Source: Brooklawnia sp937867175 (GTDB taxonomy: Bacteria > Actinomycetota > Actinomycetes > Propionibacteriales > Propionibacteriaceae). Taken from it: a stretch of DNA of 64,000 bases. Positions 7,523 through 15,795 of the stretch are shown piece after piece. The stretch's first letter is position 1. Each line of letters begins with the position of its first letter. The position numbers and the translations under genes were made by a program. The notes under the pieces were generated by a model. It made no database searches, was not told where the DNA came from, and was given only the letters and a program-made list of their open reading frames with translations. The stretch is from positions 1 to 64,000 of the forward strand of contig DAISIR010000004.1 of NCBI GenBank assembly GCA_036821905.1, in the 5' to 3' direction.

Positions 7523-8401
7523 ATGTTGCATGATCAACTGTCGGTCACCCCGATCCAGCCGCTGGCCGGACGGGCCGCTGCACTTGCCGACCGTGTCGCC
7601 ACGCAGTTGGCCGGCCACGCCCCGTTGGGCGTCGCCTACTCGGGAGGGGTTGATTCCGCCCTCTTGCTGGCCTTGGCCGTCCGGGCGCTCGGCGCAGACC
7701 GGGTGACGCCGATCCTGGCGGTCTCAGGTTCGCTCGCCCGCCGCGAGCACCGAACGGCACTGGCGCAGGCGGCCCAGATCGGCGTCGAGGTTGTCGAGGT
7801 GGCCACCCGAGAGCAGGAATCGCCCGCCTACCAAGCCAACGACGCCGACCGGTGTTTCCACTGCCGCGACGAACTGTTCACGCTGATCGACGATGAACTG
7901 ATCCCCCGACTGGGACTGCGGGCCGTCGCCTACGGCGAGAATCTGGACGATTCGGCACGCCTCGATCGGCCCGGCGCCCGGGCAGCGGTCGAACACCGGG
8001 TGCTGAAACCGCTGGCCGACGCCGGCCTGACCAAGGCCGATGTCCGCTTCGTCGCCGGTGAACTGGGACTGTTGGTGGCCGACAAGCCGTCCGCACCCTG
8101 CTTGGCCAGCCGCATCCCGCACGGCCAGCCGGTCACCCCACAGCGACTGGCCCAGATCGAGGACGCCGAGGATGCCGTACTCGACGAGGGCTTCTCGGAT
8201 TGCCGAGTCCGCCACCACGGCGAGATCGCCCGCATCGAGGTACCCACGAACGAGCTGGCTCGGCTGGCCGATCCCGAGGTGCGGGCCCGGTTGACGTCCC
8301 GCCTGAAGGCGATCGGCTTCCGGTTCGTGACCGCCGACCTCGACGGCATCCAGTCCGGTGCCTTCACCCTTCCGCTGCTGACACGGCGTGGCCATGGCTG
8401 A
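7523..8401 (+). CDS. larE: ATP-dependent sacrificial sulfur transferase LarE
   Basis: A 292-aa PP-loop enzyme. LarE converts pyridinium-3,5-biscarboxylic acid mononucleotide to the dithiocarboxylic form of the nickel-pincer nucleotide (NPN), sacrificing a Cys sulfur. The AMP-binding SGGVDS motif is at residues 40-45, a CFHCRDE motif follows, and PCLASR holds Cys193, the counterpart of the sulfur-donating Cys176 of Lactiplantibacillus LarE. It is the first gene of a tightly overlapping larE-larB-larC-arsR unit with a strong ribosome-binding site. Confidence 0.93.
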   Translation: MLHDQLSVTPIQPLAGRAAALADRVATQLAGHAPLGVAYSGGVDSALLLALAVRALGADRVTPILAVSGSLARREHRTALAQAAQIGVEVVEVATREQESPAYQANDADRCFHCRDELFTLIDDELIPRLGLRAVAYGENLDDSARLDRPGARAAVEHRVLKPLADAGLTKADVRFVAGELGLLVADKPSAPCLASRIPHGQPVTPQRLAQIEDAEDAVLDEGFSDCRVRHHGEIARIEVPTNELARLADPEVRARLTSRLKAIGFRFVTADLDGIQSGAFTLPLLTRRGHG

Positions 8402-9086
8402 CCTGCTGGACGGCATCGCCGAGATCGATTTCGGACGCGGGGCCCGGCGCGGCTACCCCGAGGCAGTGCTGTGCGCCAGCAAGACCCCCGAGCAGGTTGG
8501 CCTGATCGCCGCGCGGTACCGGGACTGGTACGCCGAATCCGGTTCGGACCAGCCGACCTTGTTCACCCGCTGCAGCCCCGAGCATCTGGACGCCATCACC
8601 GCCGTGTTGCCGGACGCCGCCGTCGACCGGACCGCCCGGTTGGCGGCCTGGCCTCCCCTGCCACCCGAATCGACTGGCGACAAGGTCCTGGTGGTCTGCG
8701 CCGGCACCTCCGACCTGCCGGTCGCCCGCGAAGCGCTGCTCACCAGCCGCTACTTGGGACGCGAGACCGACCTGGTGGTCGACGTCGGGGTGGCCGGCCT
8801 GCACCGCATCCTGAACCGCCGCGATCAACTCGATGCGGCGGGGGTGGTGGTCGTCTGCGCCGGCATGGAGGGCGCGCTGGCGTCGGTGGTGGCGGGGCTG
8901 GTTTCCTGCCCGGTGGTCGCGGTGCCCACTTCGGTGGGCTACGGCGCGTCCTTCGAAGGCCTCGCCGCGCTGCTCTCGATGATGAACGCCTGCGCCCCCG
9001 GAGTGGGCGTTGTGAATATCGACAACGGCTACGGTGCCGGGCACCTGGCCGCCCAGATCGCCGCACCCAGGAGGACCGCAGAGTGA
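8394..9086 (+). CDS. larB: Nickel-pincer cofactor biosynthesis protein LarB
   Basis: A 230-aa LarB, the enzyme that carboxylates nicotinic acid adenine dinucleotide and hydrolyses the phosphoanhydride, which is the first step to NPN. The C-terminal two thirds is PurE-like: VLVVCAGTSDLPVA, VDVGVAGLHRI, VVVCAGMEGALASV and TSVGYGASFEGLAALL. The ATG at 8394 overlaps larE by 8 nt; an in-frame GTG at 8388 is the alternative start. It belongs to the larE-larB-larC series. Confidence 0.92.
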   Translation: MADLLDGIAEIDFGRGARRGYPEAVLCASKTPEQVGLIAARYRDWYAESGSDQPTLFTRCSPEHLDAITAVLPDAAVDRTARLAAWPPLPPESTGDKVLVVCAGTSDLPVAREALLTSRYLGRETDLVVDVGVAGLHRILNRRDQLDAAGVVVVCAGMEGALASVVAGLVSCPVVAVPTSVGYGASFEGLAALLSMMNACAPGVGVVNIDNGYGAGHLAAQIAAPRRTAE

Positions 9087-10405
9087 ATCATCCCGCCGCG
9101 CACGACCACGATCATGGTCACGAACACACCCACGGGCACGGCCACCGGAATCGACCGGCTGGGTTCACCCGTGTCCAGGCCACGGCGATCGCGGGCGAGG
9201 TGGCCGCCAACCGGCTGGCGTGGATCGACGCGGGCAACGGCATCGCCGGCGACATGCTGCTTGGGGCACTGATCGACGCCGGCGCGGACGCCGGAGCCAT
9301 CGCCGCGCTTCTCGAAGGCCTTGTGCCGGGTGAATTGCACTTGGAGATCGCAGAGGTGATCCGCGGCGGCCAGCGCGCCACCAAGGTCGAGGTCATCGCC
9401 GACGAGCCGAATCCCCCGGCCCGGCACCTCAGCGATGTCGAGGCGCTCCTGCGGGGAGCCACCGTGCCCGCCCGCACCCGCGAGCTCGCGTTGGTCTGCT
9501 TCCGGCGGCTGGCCGAGGCCGAAGGACGGGTCCACGGTGTCCCCGCCACCGACGTGCACTTCCACGAAGTGGGTGCCCTCGATTCGATCGCCGATGTCGT
9601 CGGTTGCTGCGAGGCCGTCCGGCTACTCGGCATCGAACGCGTGGTGGCCTCGCCGATAACGGTGGGCGCCGGACACCAGCAGATGGCCCACGGGCTGATG
9701 ACGATCCCGCCGCCGGCGGTGGCCGAACTTCTCAAAGGTTGGCCGTCGCAGTCCGGTGGCGACGAGCAGGTGGGCGAACTGGCCACCCCGACCGGCGTGG
9801 CGCTGGTCCGCGTCCTTGCTGAGCGCCCCGGCGGGCTACCACCGATGACGGTGGCGGCGGTCGGCACAGGTGCCGGTACCAAGGAATTGCCGAAGCGTTC
9901 GAACACGGTTCGGGTCTTCGTCTCCGCCGGGTTGGACGCGCCGACCGCGCCGCCCGGGCAGGTGATCCAGGTGGAGGCCAACGTCGACGACCTCGACCCA
10001 CGCCTGTGGCCGGGCGTGATCGACCGACTGCTGGAGGCCGGCGCGGTGGACGCCTGGCTGACCGCCATCCTGATGAAGAAGGGCCGGCCCGCCCACACGA
10101 TCCACGCGCTCTGCCCACCCGAGACCCAACAGGGCGTCTGCGACGCGATCTTCACCAACACCTCCACCATCGGGGTCCGGTTCCACGCGCCCGCGCACCG
10201 CCGGGTGTTGGCCCGTAGCTGGCAGCAATTCGAGGTCGCCGGCCAGCCGATCCGGATGAAGGTCTCCAGCGACGAACGCGGCGTCCGGCAGGTCACCCCG
10301 GAGTTCGACGACGTGGCCCGCGCAGCCCGCGAACTCGGCCGGCCCGAGCGCGAGGTGCTGCAGCTGGCTTACCAAGCCTGGGCTGGCAGGGTGGACGATG
10401 ACTGA
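9083..10405 (+). CDS. larC: Nickel insertion protein LarC (undivided LarC1/LarC2)
   Basis: A 440-aa protein that inserts nickel into the dithiolated pincer nucleotide in a CTP-dependent reaction. It begins with a His-rich tail (HDHDHGHEHTHGHGH) that can bind nickel. The LarC core follows: WIDAGNGIAGDMLLGALIDA, EVGALDSIADVVG, TPTGVALVRVLAE and EANVDDLDPRLW. It is one continuous frame, unlike Lactiplantibacillus plantarum, where larC1 and larC2 need a ribosomal frameshift. The GTG start overlaps the larB stop by 4 nt. Confidence 0.93.
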   Translation: MNHPAAHDHDHGHEHTHGHGHRNRPAGFTRVQATAIAGEVAANRLAWIDAGNGIAGDMLLGALIDAGADAGAIAALLEGLVPGELHLEIAEVIRGGQRATKVEVIADEPNPPARHLSDVEALLRGATVPARTRELALVCFRRLAEAEGRVHGVPATDVHFHEVGALDSIADVVGCCEAVRLLGIERVVASPITVGAGHQQMAHGLMTIPPPAVAELLKGWPSQSGGDEQVGELATPTGVALVRVLAERPGGLPPMTVAAVGTGAGTKELPKRSNTVRVFVSAGLDAPTAPPGQVIQVEANVDDLDPRLWPGVIDRLLEAGAVDAWLTAILMKKGRPAHTIHALCPPETQQGVCDAIFTNTSTIGVRFHAPAHRRVLARSWQQFEVAGQPIRMKVSSDERGVRQVTPEFDDVARAARELGRPEREVLQLAYQAWAGRVDDD

Positions 10406-10772
10406 TGCGCTAGACGAGGTCGCCTTGGCAGCCGCCCGGGAGGCCGTGGCGAACCGCGCTGAGATTGCGCAATGGGCCGAGCGCTTCGCGTTGCTGTCGG
10501 ACCCGTCCCGATTGGCGCTGCTGTATGCCATCCATTGTTGCCCCGGTATCCGGGTTCGCGAACTGGCTGGGGTGGTCGGGATGGTCGAGACCACCACGTC
10601 ACATGCCCTACGCCTGCTGCGCTCGGCCGGCTGGGTCACCAGCACGCGCGACGGCCGGTCGATGCGTTACACCTTGGCCGACGATGCGGCCCACCAACTG
10701 CTGCACATCATCGGCTCGGGGCACGCCCCGGGCATCAAACATGTCGGCGATGGCGCACGACACAGCTTCTGA
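10398..10772 (+). CDS. ArsR/SmtB-family metal-sensing repressor
   Basis: A 124-aa winged-helix protein: RFALLSDPSRLALLYAI, then the recognition region VRELAGVVGMVETTTSHALR and a wing STRDGRSMRYTL. The Cys site of arsenic or cadmium sensors (CVC in helix 3) is absent. The C-terminal helix and tail carry five His, in DDAAHQLLHIIGSGH and further on. This resembles the helix-5 nickel/cobalt sites of NmtR/SmtB, but the first His is shifted relative to the usual DxH. Its start overlaps larC by 8 nt. The operator lies just downstream, in front of the ABC transporter. Nickel as ligand is inference from context. Confidence 0.85.
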   Translation: MTDALDEVALAAAREAVANRAEIAQWAERFALLSDPSRLALLYAIHCCPGIRVRELAGVVGMVETTTSHALRLLRSAGWVTSTRDGRSMRYTLADDAAHQLLHIIGSGHAPGIKHVGDGARHSF

Positions 10773-10815
10773 GTCTTGTCCCGAAACCGGACTTGACCCC
10801 AGTCCCCGAAATCGG

Positions 10816-10841
10816 AATATCTGCACAAGTGTCCAGATATT
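10816..10841. promoter_or_regulatory. 12-2-12 ArsR/SmtB-type operator in front of the ABC importer
   Basis: The two 12-nt arms AATATCTGCACA (10816-10827) and TGTCCAGATATT (10830-10841) form an inverted repeat around AG, broken only by one mismatched pair. One further base pair extends it on each side (G at 10815, C at 10842). A 12-2-12 repeat is the known architecture of SmtB/ArsR operators. It overlaps the -10 element TATTCT (10838-10843), so bound repressor would block the promoter. Confidence 0.8.
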
Positions 10842-10843
10842 CT
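10838..10843 (+). promoter_or_regulatory. -10 element TATTCT of the ABC importer promoter
   Basis: TATTCT lies 7 nt before the GTG at 10851, predicting a leaderless transcript. It is embedded in the right arm of the inverted-repeat operator. Confidence 0.55.
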
Positions 10844-10850
10844 CGCTGCT

Positions 10851-12479
10851 GTGAGACCTTCAGGACCCACCAGTGTCGTTGCGCTCGGGGTATTGCTGTT
10901 GATGGTCGCCTGCAGCGGTGGGCTGCCTGATTCGGGGGCCACCGACGCCAGCTCCGCCCAGACCGGCACGTTTCGGATCGGGACGCGGGCGGCACCCACG
11001 ACCTTGAACCCGCTGATGGGGCACGAATCGGAGGGCACGACCTGGTTCTATGACGGGTTGTTGCGGTTGGCGGGAGACGAGTTGGAGCCGGCGCTGGCGA
11101 CCTCAATGCCCATTGCGAATGCCGCTGCGACCGTTTGGACGGTGACGTTGCGTCCTGGGGTGGTCTTCTCTGACGGCTCTGGTCTGGATGCCGCAGATGT
11201 GGTGGCCACCTACCAGCGGGTGCTGGATCCCGCCGCGGCGTCGCCTTGGGCGGCCGATCTGACCGGGTTGGCGGAGGTGACTGCGACGGCCGACGACACC
11301 GTGGAGTTCCGCCTGGGTTCGCCGAACGCATTCTTCGGTGACCGGCTGACGGTGGGCATCATTCCCTCCGAGATCGCCACCGCAGAACTGGGCCGGCCGC
11401 TGACCGAGTCGTCCCTGAACGACGCACCGGTGGGTACCGGGCCGTATCAGGTCGAGTCGTGGGCCGACCGCAACGACCTAGTACTCAAGGCCCGCGCAGA
11501 TTGGTGGGGCGGTACGCCGGAGGTGGCGCGGATCATCGTGACCGCAGTGCCGAACGATGCCACGCGCGCCCAGATGGTCTTCGACGCCGCATTGGATGGC
11601 ACCCAGATCTCGCCCGGTCAGGCGGCCAGCCTGCTGCCGGCCGGTAGCCGTACCGGCGCCACCACCACCGACCCCGCGGTGCAGGTCATGGTCAACGACA
11701 CCGCCGACACCCGGGCGATCTCCTTGCCGATGGACAACCCGCTGACCGCCGACCCGCTGGTGCGGCGTGCCCTGAACTTGACCGTCGACCGGCAGGGGCT
11801 GGTCGACGGGGTGCTCGACGGGTACGCCAGCGCGGTGGACAACCCGTTTCCGCACTCGGTCGGCGTACATGCCCAGGCGTCGCTGTTCAACCACGACCCG
11901 GACGGGGCCCGGCAGTTGCTGGACGAGGCCGGCTGGCGGGTGGGCAGCGACGGTCTTCGAGTGAAGGACGGCCAGCGGGCCAGTCTGACGATCATGTATC
12001 CGAGCGACGACACCGAACGACGTGACCAGGCCCAGGTGATCGCCGACCAGTTCGCCGACATCGGCATCAAGGCCACCGCGACGGGCCTCAGCTGGGACCT
12101 GATCGAGCCCCGCATGAGCACCGACGCGCTGGTCTTCGCGGGCGGCACCGCCGGCAACCCCGACGCCACCGCCTGGAACTGGATGGCCTGCGAACTGGCC
12201 GGGGACGGCTTCAACAATCCGGGCCACTACTGCAACCCGGAGTTCGACCAGGCCATGATCCGGGCGCGTTCCACCACCGAGGTGGCCGCACAGAACGCCG
12301 CCTACGCCGAAGCCAACCAGATCTTCGCAGCAGACCCCGGTTACGTCTTCCTCAACACCGTCTCACGTACCTACCTGGTGCGGCCCGGCACCTGGCAGGG
12401 CATCGAACCGGTCCTGGAGGGCCACGTGCATTCGGTCTCCTGGGGGCCGTGGTGGGACATTGCCCGTTGGACCCGGTGA
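10851..12479 (+). CDS. ABC importer substrate-binding lipoprotein (family 5, probable nickel)
   Basis: A 542-aa solute-binding protein of the peptide/nickel family (SBP_bac_5). It has a lipoprotein signal with the lipobox MVACSGG near residue 21, then FRIGTRAAPTTLNPL and the family pattern of two alpha/beta lobes. It would capture the ligand outside the membrane and deliver it to the permeases encoded next. The family binds oligopeptides, nickel complexes or other ligands. Nickel is inferred from the adjacent larEBC-arsR genes and the operator just upstream. The following permease overlaps it by 4 nt. Confidence 0.82.
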   Translation: MRPSGPTSVVALGVLLLMVACSGGLPDSGATDASSAQTGTFRIGTRAAPTTLNPLMGHESEGTTWFYDGLLRLAGDELEPALATSMPIANAAATVWTVTLRPGVVFSDGSGLDAADVVATYQRVLDPAAASPWAADLTGLAEVTATADDTVEFRLGSPNAFFGDRLTVGIIPSEIATAELGRPLTESSLNDAPVGTGPYQVESWADRNDLVLKARADWWGGTPEVARIIVTAVPNDATRAQMVFDAALDGTQISPGQAASLLPAGSRTGATTTDPAVQVMVNDTADTRAISLPMDNPLTADPLVRRALNLTVDRQGLVDGVLDGYASAVDNPFPHSVGVHAQASLFNHDPDGARQLLDEAGWRVGSDGLRVKDGQRASLTIMYPSDDTERRDQAQVIADQFADIGIKATATGLSWDLIEPRMSTDALVFAGGTAGNPDATAWNWMACELAGDGFNNPGHYCNPEFDQAMIRARSTTEVAAQNAAYAEANQIFAADPGYVFLNTVSRTYLVRPGTWQGIEPVLEGHVHSVSWGPWWDIARWTR

Positions 12480-13465
12480 AGATCGTCCGGGTCTGGGCCC
12501 GGCGGCTGGCCTCGGCGCTGTTCGCCCTGCTGGTGATCGGTGTCGGGGTCCTCGTGCTGGCCGACCTGTCCCCCCGTGATCCGTTGGCCAGCTACCTGGG
12601 TAGCTCGTACCTGAACGCGTCAATGGAAACCAGGGCCGAAGCCGCCCGGGCGCTGGGCCTGGACGTCGGCTGGTGGCAGGCGGGGTTGGTCTGGCTGCAG
12701 GGCTTGGCGGGCGGCGACCTGGGCACCTCCCGGGTGCTGGGTCGTCCGGTAGCGACGGTCATCGCCGACCAGCTGCCGTGGACGCTGGGTTTGGCGCTGC
12801 CGGCGTTCGCGTTGGCGTTGGGGTTGGCGCTGTGGCTGGTGGTGCAGGCCAACCTGCGTCCCGGCGGCGTCTTCGACAGGTGCGTGCAGGTGGTCACCGG
12901 TGTGCTGGCCGGGCTACCTGCCTTCCTGCTCTCGCTCGGCGTGATCGGGGTCTTCGCGGTGGCCGCCCGAGCGCTGGGCGTCACCCCGTTGCCCGCCTCC
13001 GGGGCCTACTCCCCCGGCGCCCGCGCGCTGGGACTGGAAGCGGGCGACGTGGCGCGGCACGCGATCATGCCGCTGACCGCGTTCACGTTGAGCCTGCTGC
13101 CCACCCTCGTCGCGCACCTGCACCGGGCAATGGGTCCGTCGATGGTCTCCGACTCTGCGCAAGCCGCGCGAGGTCTGGGCACCCCTGAGCGGGCGGTCAT
13201 CACCCGGATAGTGCTGCCGCAGTCTGCGTTGCCGCTGATTGGGGTGGCCACTTCGGTGGTCGCGACCTTGATCGCCACGTCGGCGATCGTGGAACAGATC
13301 TTCGGCTGGCCGGGCATCGGGGCGGCGACCATCGCCGCCGCCTTGGAATCCGACCTGGCGTTACTGCTCGCGACCAGCCTGGGCACCGCACTGATCGTGA
13401 TCGCCGCGGGCTGGCTGGGCGACGACCTGGCCCGACTCATCGACCCGCGGAGTCGTCATGGCTGA
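12476..13465 (+). CDS. ABC importer permease 1 (DppB/NikB type)
   Basis: A 329-aa inner-membrane permease with an N-terminal hydrophobic segment (about residues 10-28) and five further segments. The binding-protein-dependent signature region reads ARGLGTPERAVITRIVLPQS. The GTG at 12476 overlaps the stop of the binding-protein gene by 4 nt; an in-frame GTG at 12449 is an alternative. It pairs with the permease half of the next, fused gene. Confidence 0.86.
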   Translation: MKIVRVWARRLASALFALLVIGVGVLVLADLSPRDPLASYLGSSYLNASMETRAEAARALGLDVGWWQAGLVWLQGLAGGDLGTSRVLGRPVATVIADQLPWTLGLALPAFALALGLALWLVVQANLRPGGVFDRCVQVVTGVLAGLPAFLLSLGVIGVFAVAARALGVTPLPASGAYSPGARALGLEAGDVARHAIMPLTAFTLSLLPTLVAHLHRAMGPSMVSDSAQAARGLGTPERAVITRIVLPQSALPLIGVATSVVATLIATSAIVEQIFGWPGIGAATIAAALESDLALLLATSLGTALIVIAAGWLGDDLARLIDPRSRHG

Positions 13466-15032
13466 ACCCCGTACACGATCCCATACACCGCTGATGTCGG
13501 CAGCCGTGGTCGGCGCGTTGTTGATCTTGGCGTCCCTGCTGCCGCAGGACCTGGCCACCGATCTGGCCGTCCGCGACCAGGGACCGAGCGGGGCACATTG
13601 GCTGGGCACCGACCACCTGGGGCGCGACGTGGTGGCCCTCACCCTGCGCGGCATCCGCAACTCGGCCTTGGTGGGGGTGAATGCGGCGGTGATCTCGGGC
13701 GCGTTGGGGCTTGTGATAGGTGTGGCGATGGGGCTGGGGCCGCGGGGCTTCGACGCAGTGGGGATGCGCTTGGTCGAGATCACCGACACCGTCCCCACAC
13801 TGCTGCTAGCGATCATGGTGACCGCGCTGCTCGGGCCGTCGCCGGGCGCCATCGTCGCCACCATCGCGCTGACCCACTGGAGCCGGTTGGCCAGGATCAT
13901 CCGGGTCGAACTGTCCTCGCTGCGTTCCCGCGACTGGATCACCGCCGCTATCGGGATGGGCGCCACCCGCTGGCATGTCGCACGCGAACACGTGCTCCCG
14001 GCGGTCGCCGGGCAGGTCGCCATCGCCGTGCTGTTGGCGATTCCCGGCGCCATCGGACACGAATCCACGCTGTCGTTCCTGGGGCTCGGCTTCCCGCCCG
14101 GAAACCCCTCATTGGGCACCCTGTTGGCAGATGCCCCAGCCGCGCTGGCCCGCGGCCAGGTCTGGCCGGTCGTCGCCCCCGCTGTCGCGCTGGTGCTGCT
14201 GTGCCTGGTCGGCATCGTCCACCAGATCGGCAAACCCCACCCGGCCACCACCGAGCAGCCGAACCCGGACGCCCAGCCGCAGCCCACCGGCGAGCCCCGG
14301 CCAGCGGATGCCATCGTGACGCTCACCGGCCTGTCGGTCACCCGCGGCGGCAACCCTGTACTGCGCGGCGTCGACCTGGTGCTGCGGCCCGGCGAATTCG
14401 TGGTGCTGCTCGGCGAATCCGGTGCGGGCAAGTCGACGTTGCTGCAAGCCATGGTCGGCGTGCTGCCCGGGCCAGCCGAGGTGTCCGGTTCGATCCGTTA
14501 CCGCCGAACCGACGCCGAGGTTGAGCTGTTGGGGCTGACAGGCAAGCGGCGCCGGATGATGGCCCGCAGCCTCGCACTGGTGCCGCAGTCGGCCCAAACG
14601 GCGCTACCACCGACCCAGCGTCTGGGCCGCACCCTGGCCAGTGCCGCAGGCAACCCGGCCCGTGCCGAGGAGTTGCTACGCCGAGTCGGGCTCGACCCCG
14701 AACTGGCCGGCCACTACCCGCACCAGCTGTCCGGCGGCCAGGCCCGTCGGGGGTTGCTGGCGCTCGCGCTGGCCGGGGAACCCGAAGTGTTGGTGGTGGA
14801 CGAGCCCACCGTCGGCCTCGACCGCGAAACTGCCAGCCACGTCCTGCAGGTGCTGCAGGACGAATGCCGACGCGGACTGTGCGTCCTCGTGCCGACCCAC
14901 GACACCGACCTGCTGCTCGACCTTGCCGACCGCGTCCTGGTGCTCGCTGACGGACGCATCAGCCCCCTGACGCAGGCCCAGCAGGACCCCCACCACCGGG
15001 TGGCAGCCCCCGAAAGAGTCGCGCATGCTTGA
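13458..15032 (+). CDS. ABC importer permease 2 fused to ATPase 1 (DppC-DppD/NikC-NikD fusion)
   Basis: A 524-aa fusion. Residues about 1-260 are a DppC-type permease with hydrophobic segments and the coupling signature GMGATRWHVAREHVLP. A Pro/Gln-rich linker (about 262-285) follows. Residues about 287-510 are an ABC ATPase with Walker A GESGAGKST at 319-327, signature LSGGQ at 424-428 and Walker B with Asp448-Glu449. In most Ni/peptide systems these are separate genes. There is no frame break at the junction, so the fusion looks real. It overlaps both neighbours by 8 nt. Confidence 0.87.
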   Translation: MAEPRTRSHTPLMSAAVVGALLILASLLPQDLATDLAVRDQGPSGAHWLGTDHLGRDVVALTLRGIRNSALVGVNAAVISGALGLVIGVAMGLGPRGFDAVGMRLVEITDTVPTLLLAIMVTALLGPSPGAIVATIALTHWSRLARIIRVELSSLRSRDWITAAIGMGATRWHVAREHVLPAVAGQVAIAVLLAIPGAIGHESTLSFLGLGFPPGNPSLGTLLADAPAALARGQVWPVVAPAVALVLLCLVGIVHQIGKPHPATTEQPNPDAQPQPTGEPRPADAIVTLTGLSVTRGGNPVLRGVDLVLRPGEFVVLLGESGAGKSTLLQAMVGVLPGPAEVSGSIRYRRTDAEVELLGLTGKRRRMMARSLALVPQSAQTALPPTQRLGRTLASAAGNPARAEELLRRVGLDPELAGHYPHQLSGGQARRGLLALALAGEPEVLVVDEPTVGLDRETASHVLQVLQDECRRGLCVLVPTHDTDLLLDLADRVLVLADGRISPLTQAQQDPHHRVAAPERVAHA

Positions 15033-15690
15033 GCTTCGCGACGCCACCGCCGGCTACGGCGACCCGGCTGGCGCCCGGGTGGTGCTGTCCGGCCTTCGGC
15101 TTCGGCTGGCGCCCGGCGAACGCCTCGGCCTGCTCGGGCCATCCGGGTCCGGCAAGACCACCGTCACCAGACTGCTCACCTTCCAACTGCGGTTGTGGTC
15201 GGGCCAATATCTGTTGGACGCCCAACCCGTGATCGGCACCGGTTGGGCGGTGCCCGCCGAGGTCCGACGCAAGGTCGGACTGGTGCTGCAGTCACCCCGT
15301 GCGGCGGCCGATCCACGGATGCGATTGCGGGCGGCCATCACCGAACCGCTTCGGACGCTGCCGCGCGCTGCGCGTCCCAACCCCGACTTGGCCGAACACC
15401 GACTCGCCCGGGCGATCAAACTGGCCGCCTTCTCGCCCGAACTGCTGGACCGATTGCCGGCAGAGGTCTCGGAAGGTCAACTCGCACGGGCGATGCTCGC
15501 CCGGGCGATCATCGCCGAACCCCGCTACCTGGTCTGCGACGAGCCGACCGCGTCGGTTGACTCTGCCACCGCCCTGACGATCCACCGAGCGCTGGCCGAA
15601 GTCGCCGACTCGGGTGTCGGCGTCCTGGTCGTCTCGCACCACGAAGCCGACTTGGTCAACTGGGCAGACCGTGTGCTCCGCCTCGGGTGA
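15025..15690 (+). CDS. ABC importer ATPase 2 (DppF/NikE type)
   Basis: A 221-aa ABC ATPase. Walker A GPSGSGKT is at residues 38-45 and Walker B reads YLVCDEPT, but the signature reads VSEGQ in place of LSGGQ. It lacks the C-terminal oligopeptide-transporter extension of longer DppF proteins, which carries an iron-sulfur motif in some. Together with the fused ATPase it completes a heterodimeric motor. It overlaps the fusion gene by 8 nt and is the last gene of the import operon; 15691-15795 to the convergent pdxR holds no gene. Confidence 0.85.
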   Translation: MLELRDATAGYGDPAGARVVLSGLRLRLAPGERLGLLGPSGSGKTTVTRLLTFQLRLWSGQYLLDAQPVIGTGWAVPAEVRRKVGLVLQSPRAAADPRMRLRAAITEPLRTLPRAARPNPDLAEHRLARAIKLAAFSPELLDRLPAEVSEGQLARAMLARAIIAEPRYLVCDEPTASVDSATALTIHRALAEVADSGVGVLVVSHHEADLVNWADRVLRLG

Positions 15691-15795
15691 AGGTCCGCAG
15701 TCGACGCCTGCCGGTGATCGGAACCAGGCTGCCGAGGGCGCGTTGCGACAGCGCTCGGCCGGCTGGCTGCGGTCGGCTCCCCGTAGCCAGCCAGG

